Shown here: positions 26,101 through 38,100 of the stretch, one piece after another
Layout of the letters: the number at the start of each line of letters is the position of its first letter
How positions within the stretch are numbered: the first letter of the stretch is position 1
DNA from: Blastomussa wellsi
Taxonomy: Eukaryota > Cnidaria > Anthozoa > Scleractinia > Plerogyridae
Direction of reading: 5' to 3'
Length of the DNA: 64,000 nt
NCBI GenBank assembly: GCA_947652115.1
Contig: OX393564.1
Span: forward strand, 12,181,102 to 12,245,101
The notes under the pieces: model-generated
The model's database searches: none
The model's input: only the letters and a program-made list of their open reading frames with translations
Told to the model about the DNA's origin: nothing
Position numbers and translations under genes: made by a program

Positions 26101-29100
26101 TTGTATAGTAATGTTTTATTTAATTTATTTCTAAAACAAAAGAAAGTCGAAAGCCATCAGAAGTCAAAAAGTTTGCCATTGTTTTCATCTTTAACCGAAA
26201 TGTTCAAACTTGACACACATTTGCCTGTTGATGTGTCACGCAATACATGTTGCGGTCCGTTGTGATATACAACTTTATAATAATAATAATCGTTTATATG
26301 TCTGATTCATAAATGGCAGACGTGCATGGAAAAACTGGTACCTAGACATTAAAACAAGGCATTTTAGGATAAACAACTTTCGTTTTACAAGCGTTTCAGA
26401 AGGAATTTTGCGTGATTCATAGTTTAGAAGCTTTTTCAAGCTGAACAGGGAGATTAGAGCTTTTTTCGTGGTAAATTTCGAATTAAGCAAACTCAATAAG
26501 AGTTTTCAGTCAAATCGTTGTGTGCCCTGTTGTACACAGAAGGGAACTGTCGATCCTGAAGGACTCGCATCTTTGACAGGAATAGCTAGAGAAAATACAG
26601 TGAGATGCTGGCCCACATTTCAAGCTTGCAGAGACTATACAGGTATGCTCTTTGCATTTTGAAAACGTTGGTTTTTGCAACAAGGTGCTTCAGTTGGTGG
26701 ATGGCGTTTCCGAGGAGAAAGCTGGAAACCTCAAGGGTCAAGCCCTTTACATAAAGCTATTTTTGGCCTCCGATTCCTTTCTTCACATCATTAGGGTGAA
26801 AATGCATGAAGCATACCTTTGTAGCCTCCGTAAGCTTGAAATGCGGGCCAACGTCTCAACATATTTTCACAATTTATTTATTTATTTATTTATTACAATT
26901 TATGGATTAAAAACCAAAGGATGACCCGTAAAGGAGTCCTAGACCCCATATCAAAACAGATCACCTAAACTATATATATATATAAACAACAAAATAATAG
27001 ATTCAGAAAATACAGAAATATAAAAATTACTCACAAGTCACTGAAAAATTTCTTAACTCTAGATTTAAAAATATTTACATTATCAGAAACACGAATATCT
27101 AAAGGTAGTTGATTCCACTGGTCAGTAATTCTATGGAAGAAACTATACTTCAAGACATTGGTTCTGGCATATTTCTTCTTTAAAGTTAAAAAGTCCTTAG
27201 TCCTAAGTGAGAAGCGGTCAGCTTCCGAGTGGAAATCTGTAATTTTACTGATGTCAATATCAATATTGCCATTAAGTGCTTTATATAAGAAGGTCACGTC
27301 AGCCAGTGATCTTCTCTTCTCCAGTGACATAAGGTTTAACTTCATCAAACGAATGTCGTAGGAGTCATCACTTTTTAAGATAAGTTTAGTCGCTCTCCTC
27401 TGTACTCTTTCCAGCTTATCAGTATTTCTCTTTGTATATGGGGACCACACCACTGAACAATATTCCAAATTTGAACGGACCAATGGGCAGTAAAGAGTAC
27501 GCAAGGTCTTAGGGTCATCCAGACCCTTACAAGTTCTCTTAATCAGACCAAGCATTCTGTTAGCCTTGGATACTACGTAATCTATATGTGGGTTCCATGA
27601 TAAGTGATGATTTGTAATAATCCCTAAGTCTTTAAACTCTTTAACCTCTTCCAGTTCAGAGTTTTCCAGGAAAAAACTAGAAGTGAGTGGTTGAATTCCT
27701 GTTGGAGATGTGACTCCTTCGGGAAACCAAAAAATCCAACTCTATTTTCTTCTGCGTACTACCAGGCGCACAACAATAGATATTTGACTTAAAACTCATA
27801 TTGAGTTCACTTATTTCAAAATTGATCACAAAAACGCTCTAGCGGCCCCTTTCGGCCACAAAAAGCTTTGAAACTATGAAACAAACAGAATTCATTCTGA
27901 AATGCTTGTAAAACGAAAGTCATTTATCCTAAAACGCCTCGTTGTCATGTCTAGATACCAGGTTTTCCGTGTGTGTCCGCCATTTTTGAATAAGGTGTAT
28001 TGAAAACTCTCTTGCAGTTTGCTATAAACTAAATGAACGAGTTACTTAAAAGCATAAGAATAAATACTACTATAAACATACTGTAATAATATTACTATCT
28101 ACATATGAATCAATGGGCTTATTTAGAGGAAGTATCTGAACATGAAAAACTCCTCTGTTCTTTTTGGATTACAGTTCCTCCCGTCCCTGAAGAAGTGAGA
28201 GTCTCTTTTCTCTGCTCTCAGGGAATATGGACATGTACTACTAATATGGAGGGGTGGGGAAGAAGCACATTTAGAGGGTGGCTGGTATTGGTCATTATTC
28301 TCTTCATATATTTTTTCATATACATTCTTATAAGGCTGGCTTTTCGAGGGCACAGACACGCTCATAACCCTTGATGACTGTGCAACCTCGAAAGATGTGA
28401 AAGGGCACACAGGCCGGCTGGTAAATCTCGGCTTTTCTGCTTGCCATGCAGGCCTCAGCATGTGCTTGCTGGGCCAAAAGATGACCAGCATAACAGCCTT
28501 CTTCTGCGAGAACGTGGTGGTGGTCGTTTTCTTTTACACTTCCTCGGCGAAGACCATGAAGGCCATCTTTGATGATTATGCCAGGAAACTTTCCCATGAT
28601 GAGTACAAGGGTCTGATTTCAAAGCTGAAACTGCAAAAGTTCGCTCATCAATCAATCACCTTTATTTATCCACGGATTGTTATCACTAAACAGTGGTCTT
28701 CTAAAGAGCCGTGCGCATTAACCTTAAATATATTACCTAGTAGTAAATCCAGCATTTTCCAAATACCACCTTATCCTCAGACATTTATTTCCCTATTTTA
28801 CGATAATCGATTGCCCGGGCGAAAAAGTCGAAGCCCCACAGACAGCTTTCGAGAAGGCGTTCTATCCAAAACATTATGCTTCCCAAGAGAGAGAGCATCT
28901 GTCGACGGCTACAACCATGAAACTAAGACCATATTTCAATACCACGGCTGCCACTGGCACGGGTGCCGAAAATGTTTCCCACACGATCGTGACAAAATCA
29001 TTACCCATAACGACCAAACACGCAAAAACAGGTTCATAGCCACAAGGAAACGCACAACAGTGCTCCGGAAGGCCGGCTACCCTGTTATCGAGGCTTGGGC

Positions 29101-32100
29101 GTGTGAAGTTAGGTAAATCGACACTAACCCCCCGCGAACCGAAACAAAAAGCTACCCACACTTGATCTTGTATGATCTCGAGGCGTATGGTGACAATAAT
29201 CAGCGGAAGGAGCCCACGCTAACGATCGAGAACGCACACGTGCCAATCTTGGTGAGCATTGGTGACACTTGCGAGAGAGAGCCCACCTACATCTGCGAAA
29301 GAGACCCCGCTGAGCTGGTTCGCAAGTTTATGGAAGAGCTGGAGAGACGCGGGAAAAACATACGGCCCCAAGTAAGAGCGGGGTTTATGCCAGAAGACGA
29401 GGGCCTGCTTCCGAAACTGCAGCGGCAAAAAATTGGGGGATGGTGTGACCAGGTGCCTGTTGCCGGGTTCAACTTGGGCAGTTACGATCTAAACCTGATC
29501 AAAAGCCACTTCGCGGAGTGGCTTGCTTACACAAACGACAAGGTAATGTTTTTGCTCACCTGGGGCTTCCGTTTCCTTGACATCATCAACTACATTGGCC
29601 CGCGGACCAGCTACAAAAAGTGGGTGAAAGCCTACGAATGTACATCAGAGAAATTGTGGTTTCCTTACGAGTGGTTTGATTCGCCCCAAAAGCTCGACTA
29701 TCCAGGGCTCCCAGACTATCCAGCGTGGTACTCACACCTGAACAGAAACCACATGCTCACGAGAGATGAATGGGAGTGGTGTAAGTGTCTATTCAAAGAA
29801 AAGGGCATGCGCACCTTCACGGACTGGCTGAGCTACTACAACAATCTCTACTTGGCCCCTGGCCTTGAGGCTTTGGAAAAGATGCAGGCCTTCTACACCA
29901 AAAAAAGGAATTGACATCTTGAAAGACACGGTCAGCGTCCTGGGTGTGAGTTTGCATTACTTACTCCAGGGAGCGGTTGAGAAAGGTGCGGAGCTTTACA
30001 GTCCAGGCAAAGAAACGTACGAGATGTTGAAAGAAGCTGTGGTTGGAGGCCCGAGCCTCGTGTTCACGCGCTACCGCGAAGTCGGGGTGACAAAGATAAG
30101 ATCCCACCAATTCGAAGACACCCGTCTTTGGGAAAAGGGTTACGACGTCAATGCCCTCTATCTTTCGACGATGCTCATAGAAATGCCTTTCAGGAAGGAA
30201 AGGGTCGTGCACTACGGCAACGGCTACCAAGTGGCGGAAGCACCAAGGCTAACGCACAGGCTCAAAGAAGGAAAATGGTTCGGATTTGCTGAAGTCAATA
30301 TAGAGATTCCGGAGCCCTTGCGCCCAAAGTTCGAGGAAATGTTCCCGTTCTTCTTTAACAAAGGGGTGACGATCAAAGTTGTCCCGAAGCATATGCACAA
30401 TTACCTGCGACGTGCAGGCAGAAAGCGCAGAGACTGGAAAAAACTTGTCGGCGCACTGTCCGCAGAGAGACTGTTGGTGTACGCCCCTCTGCTGCGTTGG
30501 TACGTTGATCATGGGGTGGTTGTCACAAAGGTTTACAGAACAATCGACTACCAGCCAGCCAAGCTCTTTCCCTGGTTTGTGGAGCAGGTGACCGAGGTGT
30601 GACGTGATTATAATCCTCTTCCCCGATTTCTTCTTCATTTAGTGAACTATAAAATTCTTCTCTCCACGGAAAATCTGAATTATTAAATTTGTCAAAACTA
30701 TCAAAATAATCATATGGGTAAATACCTTTTTTTCTTTATCATACACATTTTTTCATTTTCTAATTCTTTAAATTCATTTTCAAAATATTTATATTGTCCA
30801 CTTTCTAAATTTCCAGCTAATCTATCTAAGGATGAAGCCATAAATTGCAATGAATCTATAAATACTAATTCTTTAATCATTATAGACAAATACTTTTCAG
30901 TATTAGTTGGTAGAATATCTACTTTCTCACCAAACTTACCAATTTCTTGAATAATAAAATGTCCATCATATCCAGATAAAATTGTGAAAGACTACTGGAA
31001 CCTTCACACTAATCCGTAATTTTAAATTACAAATGTTATGAGCAGCTTCATGAAATTTTCCAGTTATATGATTATGGTCTCTGACCTTAATATCTTTTTC
31101 ATTAAATTTTTTATTACAAATCCAACATTTTTTTGATTCCTTAAATTTTTTATTTTCTTCTTCTGTCAATTTCATAGGCTTATTAAATATTTCTTTAATA
31201 ATTTTTTCAATTCTTTTATTTTCTTCTAAAATGGCTTCAATAAATTTATAAGCAGCATTTTCTCCCCTACAACTAACAAATTCACCAGTATAATTATTAT
31301 CAACTGAACAAACAACCTTATACCCGTATGAACAAATTTTTTGTCTCTGATATTCTTCAGTATAAGTTTTCTTTTCTTCTGATGGAGGAGGAAAATGAAC
31401 CATTTCTGTTTCTTCATAATTATTTTCTTCATATGTTGGTAATGTATTTTTCCCGCCAACCAGCAAACTCTCAAAATCAGCATAAATTACAAATGGATTT
31501 TCAATTTGCTTATAATAATTTCGGAATTCAACTTTCCAACCTTTCTTTGGCATTTTAATAGCCTGCTTACCATTAATTACCATGCATTCTTTTATATGCT
31601 CATCTCTTGTCTCCTCACTGGAAAAATGTTGTAGGCAATATAAACAAACAAATTGTTCATGCCCATGTTTACTCAAACTGGCAGAACACATTTTGTTAAC
31701 ATCAGTCATATAACGTAATGATTATTACCCTCGCCATTGTCTATCATTAACAAATTCATTGTATTTTCGCAAACTTTTCCAATTTTATTAATCTGAACAG
31801 GAAATTCAATTCCATCATAATCTAGACCTTTAGGAGTATTATGTTCATTTAAATATTTTGATATTTACTAATTCTTTGTGGATTTTTATCAATTTCTTTT
31901 TTATTCAAATGATAAATATGACAATACATAAAACATTTCTGATCTTCGTTCTTAATATTCATAAAACAGTTTTTATTCTTCAACTTATCAGGTAATTCGA
32001 AGTAAGATGAAGCACTCAATGGTACATACTTAAAAAATTTCAAGTATCCTTCCTTAATAGGATCTATTACCCATCCACTTCCTTTAGATAAGAAATGACT

Positions 32101-35100
32101 AAAATTTTCTGTGATTTCATTTCCCATTTTATCCAAAACGAAATCGATGTCACTTTATCTGAAAATTATATGCATATCAGATTGAATCTCCTAAATTATT
32201 TGGATTTTTAAACAAAATTACCAATGACCTTATAATTTTCAATATACCCATTTCTTTCAAATTTTTATCAATAACTTTCTTCAAATCATTCAATCTCAAC
32301 TTCAATTCATCCATTGGTAAATTTTTATTTTTCAGGCCACTTGAAAATTCTCTAATCATTTCTTTCATTGCTGTCTTTTGTAATTGAATTCTTCTTGGAA
32401 GTGGGATGGGTCTTTGACCCTGTCTCCGAATCGTCCTTGGAGCTGGCACAGGCCTTCTTCTAGGAGCCGGAGTTGGCCTCAGTCTATTTAATTCTTGAGT
32501 TTTCCTTTGGATAATAAGGTCCTTTTCTCTAACCTCATTTTCCAATTGTCCCATTCTTTTTTTTTTTTTCATTTCATTTTGAAAAGCTAAGAATTGTTGT
32601 TGCAATTGTTCCATTATATCATTAGTATAGAAAAAAAATTTTTATAAAAATTGCATAACTATATATTTTTATTTTTCAGAAAAGGGAAATCCCCTAACTC
32701 CTGACAGCTACCCCAAACGTAATAAAGCCTAATCACCCAAAATGAGCAATTAGGCTTTTAAATATATTAACAAATTAAATTATAAGTAACTTAATTAATA
32801 TTTCAATGCAGTTTCAATTATATCAATAACTTCATCTTTACCAATTGTTCTTCCCTTTCTACAATACAATGCATTTATTTATTCCATCTTTATCATAAAT
32901 TTGTTCATCCTTAATTAATTGCCGAAGAAACGGTCTTAATTCATCGCACTTGTATTCATCTTTTAAAAATAACTTAATAAATTTCAATGACTTTACTAAA
33001 TTACAATCAACTGATTTATCAGCTGTTTTTTTTTTCATAATCAGATTCACTGCTATCCGATTCATCCGATAGAAATTCATCTTCTGAACTTTCTTCTAAT
33101 TCTGCTAGTCCCTTTTTAACAAAATATTTAGAATTCATCCTATATAATAGTGTTAGAAAAAATTTTTACAAAAATGAACTAACTATATATAATTTTTTAT
33201 TTTCCATTTCCGGAAAAAGTAATGATACAAAGGATTTTTCCATTTGGCTCTTCTTTCAAGGTTTTCTTAAATTTAATTTAATTTGCATTTCTTTGCTTTT
33301 TCCAAGTTTTTAAAGTCATCATTTTTTCAGCGTATTTATTATCTAATTTGTCCATTAATCTTAAAATATCACCTATATAATAGTGTTAGAAAAAAAAATT
33401 TCAATTTTACTCGCAACTATATATTTTTCGAACCCAAATTTCTCTTGTACTTACTTCTTCTGACTTTATCCCCAACTTTCAGTCTCTTTTTATTTCTACG
33501 TGGTTCATTATACAAACGCCCATAGAGAGTATTCATAAATACCATATTCTTATTTTCTTTCAATCTCCCCACGTCTGGTGTCATTTCAATTGTGCTATGA
33601 TATTTATCATTATACTCTCTCAGCATATTATCCAACTGCCCAACCCATACTGCGTTTCCTCTCCTCTCCTCTTCCCCTTGATAGTTCTGTTAAATCTTTC
33701 AATTATACTACCCTTTTCTTCATTTTGAGTTGAATATAGATTAATTCCATTCTTATTTTAAAAAATCTTTCATTTGCTTGTTATAAAACTCAGATCCTTT
33801 ATCAGTCTATAAGTTTTTTGGTATGATTTTATTTTTTGTAATTAACCATCAAAAGCGTTTTTTGTCTCACCATATTTATTCTTCAAAGGAATAGCCCAAG
33901 CATATCTTGAGAATATGTCAATTACAGTTAAGATATACTTATAACCTTTATTCCATTTACTCAATTTACCCATTTCAATCAGATCAGCACTCCATGTATC
34001 ATCTACCCCACAAGTAACAACAATCCTTTCTTTGGAGCAACTTTCAAAATAGCTTTATGAACATCAAAGCCCTTGCCAGAGGTATTTTTTACAAATTTTG
34101 TTTTTGTCTGATTCCCTTGACTACAAGTTGATTTCATTATTCTTCTACCATTACTAGTCATTTCATACTTAACATTTTTATTACCGGTTAATTTCTTATG
34201 AACTATGCAGTAAGTTTTGGTTTGTGGTCTTCCTCTCTTAACCATATAATATATCTATTAATCACACCAATGATTCACATATTTTCCAGTTTTCTTGTAA
34301 TATGAAACGTAATCACAACTTGGATCATGTCTTGTAGTATGTGTCCAAAACTTCTTACTAAATAATCCAGTCTTTGTATTGAAAGCCCCCTTAGCAATAT
34401 CACCCGACCAGTATTTATCTAATAGTTTCTTATCAACTCCTGGTAGTATTTTATAAAATTCTTGAGCTTGAGAAAATCCAGGAATTCTTTTACCAATTTG
34501 TTCATTGATAGTTTCACCAATACCACCACCCGAACTCCGCGTTTTCGTATTTGATTGTATGAATTTGGTTTTAATGTGTGGTGATTTATTTCCAGTTTTT
34601 TTTCTTATGAACAATACAGTACGTTTTTTACGTCATACAATATATTAATTTGGTAGATAATTATAGACAGAATATCAAGTAATTGATTTATTACTGACAG
34701 ATGGTCAGATAAAAAAATAGCTGCGAAACAACCATTTCTATAAACAAAGAAAATCTTGCAGAAGAAAAAGGCAATTTTGAAATTCCTCTTACCCAAAGAG
34801 AGCTTAATCATGTTAATAAAAATGGTAAAGATAAAGGTAAAGGTGTAAAATTAAAAATAAGTAGATCTCAAGTTACGGAACTTAGGAAAAGCGAAGCTGG
34901 TAAGACTGGGAAGGGTTTTCAAGTTAATCCATTTGGGCAAATAGGTGTTAGTAGAGGAAGAAGTAGAAGAAACATACCTCCACCACCTCCACCAAAAACA
35001 CAGAAGACTGGACCAGGGGTGGAGGACTCCAAGTTGATCCCCGATACTTTCGTCCCCCTCTATTTATTGGAATGTGGCCAGATCAGCAAATGCAGTTAAA

Positions 35101-38100
35101 AAAAGGCAAAAAAATAAAGCTTATCTATCCAAACGAAAATAAGCCACTGTCCAACTTTAATCTAATGGATTGGTTGGACTATCTGAAAATAAAAATAAAA
35201 GGCATCTTCATGAGAAACGAACATTGGCTGACTCCTCAACGTTCTCCTTGTATTATTAATTTAGATGACTTAGGTGCGAGAGTAACCCATTGGGTATGTT
35301 GTGTGCCAGTCAAAAAAATTTTATTATTTTATTTTGATTCTTTTGGAATGCATTATCCAGAGGAATATAAAAAAAGAGTAACCGGGGACGAAATAAAAAT
35401 ATTATACAATAAAAAACAATTACAGCATTAAAATAGTGTTCTATGTGGATATTATTGTTTGTATTTTCTACATAGAACTCTTAAATTTAAAGAATCACCG
35501 GAAATTGCTTTGTCAAGATTTTCAGATAATCTTTTGGTGAATGAAATTTTCATTTCAAATTATTTTCAACATTTTCAATAAAAATAGAAAAATCATTTAT
35601 AACTGTCTTACTCACTTGAGAATAAAGTTCATTTTTAATTGAATCATTAATTCTTATTAAAATTATTTTATATCTCATAATTTTTTCTTCTGGTGGTAAA
35701 TTTTTATGAAAATTCTTTTTTCTCATAATTTTATAATTTGTCTTATCATAATAGTCTAAAAATTCGTAATATTTCATTTTCATAATTTTGCAAATTTCTT
35801 TATCAGTATATAAGTTCTTCATTATAATAACTAAGTAGATAAAAAGAGACGAGGCTATAAAACGTAAAAAAGCCCCATCCCTTTTTCAAGAGACGAGGCT
35901 TTTTAGTAAAAAAATTATTTTTTAAATCTAAAACATCTGTCACAGATTCCAATATCTAAATATGCAAGATTTTAAAATTGTGAATCTCGGATTACCTTCT
36001 GGTGATGATGATGCCAAGTAAAAAATATGTTGATTTTAATTTAATAAATCCATCAACAAATAAAGTTAATGTATTTTCTGACACAATCAAATTGATTGAT
36101 TATTGGAAAGCTGAAAGTAAAATCAGAAATTTAATATTAGCAAATAAAGATTTGGGTATTCATAGGTATAATTGGGGTTTAATAAAATTTGAAATACAGT
36201 GTGAAGTAAAGAGTGGAAGTGTCGGAAAATTCTATTGGTATTTGGGGAGATTAAGTCTTGATTTAAGTTCATTTGATAAAAAAGAATATACATTATGTTT
36301 CGAAGTATTCCCAAAGTGGAATATTAACACTCAATTAAATGTCACTTCTGATTCAATTAATGTTAATAGACAATCATCAAAAGATTTCAGAGATTACAAA
36401 AAATTTATCGTTCATTTTCATAAATACTCAAATCACGGTACACTGTATATTGATATAAATTTCGACTTGAAACATGACATTCCAACTGAACTTTATAATC
36501 AATGGGAGGAGTGCTATATTATTCTCTATGGAGTTGTTGGATATGCAAATGATGAATTGTTCTATTTTAAGAATAATCAAATTTACTTCAATGAGTCAAT
36601 AAATATGAGTAATAAAATCATAAGAGGAATTTTAACTGATGAGGATGAAGACTCTGCTGTATCTTTATATCTTCTAAAGCAATATTCTGATATCTTGAGA
36701 GAAGAAAATCAGATGGGTCGTAAATTGATTAATGATGGGATTTTTCTTCATTTATTCGATACTTTTTTTGACTTCAGAAATCCACAAAATTTAAAATTTG
36801 ATCCAAATACATCTCGTATAGAAATAAAGGGAGCAAATAATATGAGTAATTCAGATTCAAGTCTAAGTTTTGATGGAAATAAAAGTATTAGCTACTATTT
36901 TGGACCAAAAGGAATGTATGTGAAAAATGCTAAGATTAATATTAATTTGGATGCAAATAAATTTACTTTTGTTATTGTCTTTAAACATGAAAATAAATAT
37001 TCTACCATTAGTTTTCTTGATGCATCTGGAAATCTAATTTTTTACTTTTTCATAACCACCTCAAACCAATTAGTTATTCAAAAAGGTAAAACATCTGCCT
37101 CTTCATCATTTGTTAGTAGTTATACTGGTGAAAAATTAATGCTTTGGTTTTGTAAAATTAATAACACATATAAAATGAAAATGAATGTAAATGGAGCTGA
37201 AGTAAGCAAAACTTTCAGTTCAGGCAATGTTCCAATTAGAACAATATATTTTGGAAACTGGAATTATAAAACCGAAAAAATAGCAATATCAACAAATAAA
37301 TTCTTTGACACGGATAATGTGGAGCACCATCAAGTTTTACTCAATGAAATTCATAATGGGCTTTATGTGGAATAATTGTCTAAATGAAGCAGAAAGCAAC
37401 TGACTTTAATCATGTTTCTGAGAAATTAACGACTGAAGAGGTGGGGGAATTGAAAGCGTATTATAAGACATATCATAAGAAATGTTGGTGTTATGAGAGG
37501 GCTTATGAGAAATATCGGAAGTGGAAAATCATAGTGAACGCAAGTTCTGTCTTATTCGCTGGTGGCGGAGTTGTGTCATCAATTGCTACTAGCGGGATTG
37601 ACTTGATTGGAATCTCTACAATTGCTATCTTTATTCAAATTTACTTGAAGCATAAAAATATTGATGAAAACATAAAGACATGTAAATACGCATATCAATC
37701 ATATAAACATCTCTTAAATGAAATAAAGAATTGCCTTCAAACTGATCAGTTTTCACGTGAAAACCTTACTCTTACGATGGGTCATAAAGATGATGTTATT
37801 ATTGACATTGCGCCTGTTGTTGTTCGAGGCATATTATGATAGATTACTTAATGAAACAGCTCTTTGAGCGAAGAGCTTGAATTAATCATTTGATTCCACA
37901 TTTTATCATAATTTTGTTTCGTCTTCTCACTTATTCTCTCATATTTTTCTCGGAATAATTCTTTGGACGAAGAATTGATGCGACTAAAGATCCTATAAAA
38001 TACATATGAAAATGTAATGAATCTCTTTCTTTCTCGGAATAGCTCTCTGAATGTTTTCCGAGAAATTTGAATGATGAATCAACTATATATTTCTCTTGTT

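Noticed and set aside
28105..28491. Overlapping frames on both strands just before the ATPase fragment
   Set aside because: No similarity, no consistent start, and both strands are equally open.
34605..34811. Hydrophobic minus-strand frame in the AT-rich element
   Set aside because: It is the shadow of the plus-strand basic protein and of AT-rich spacer.
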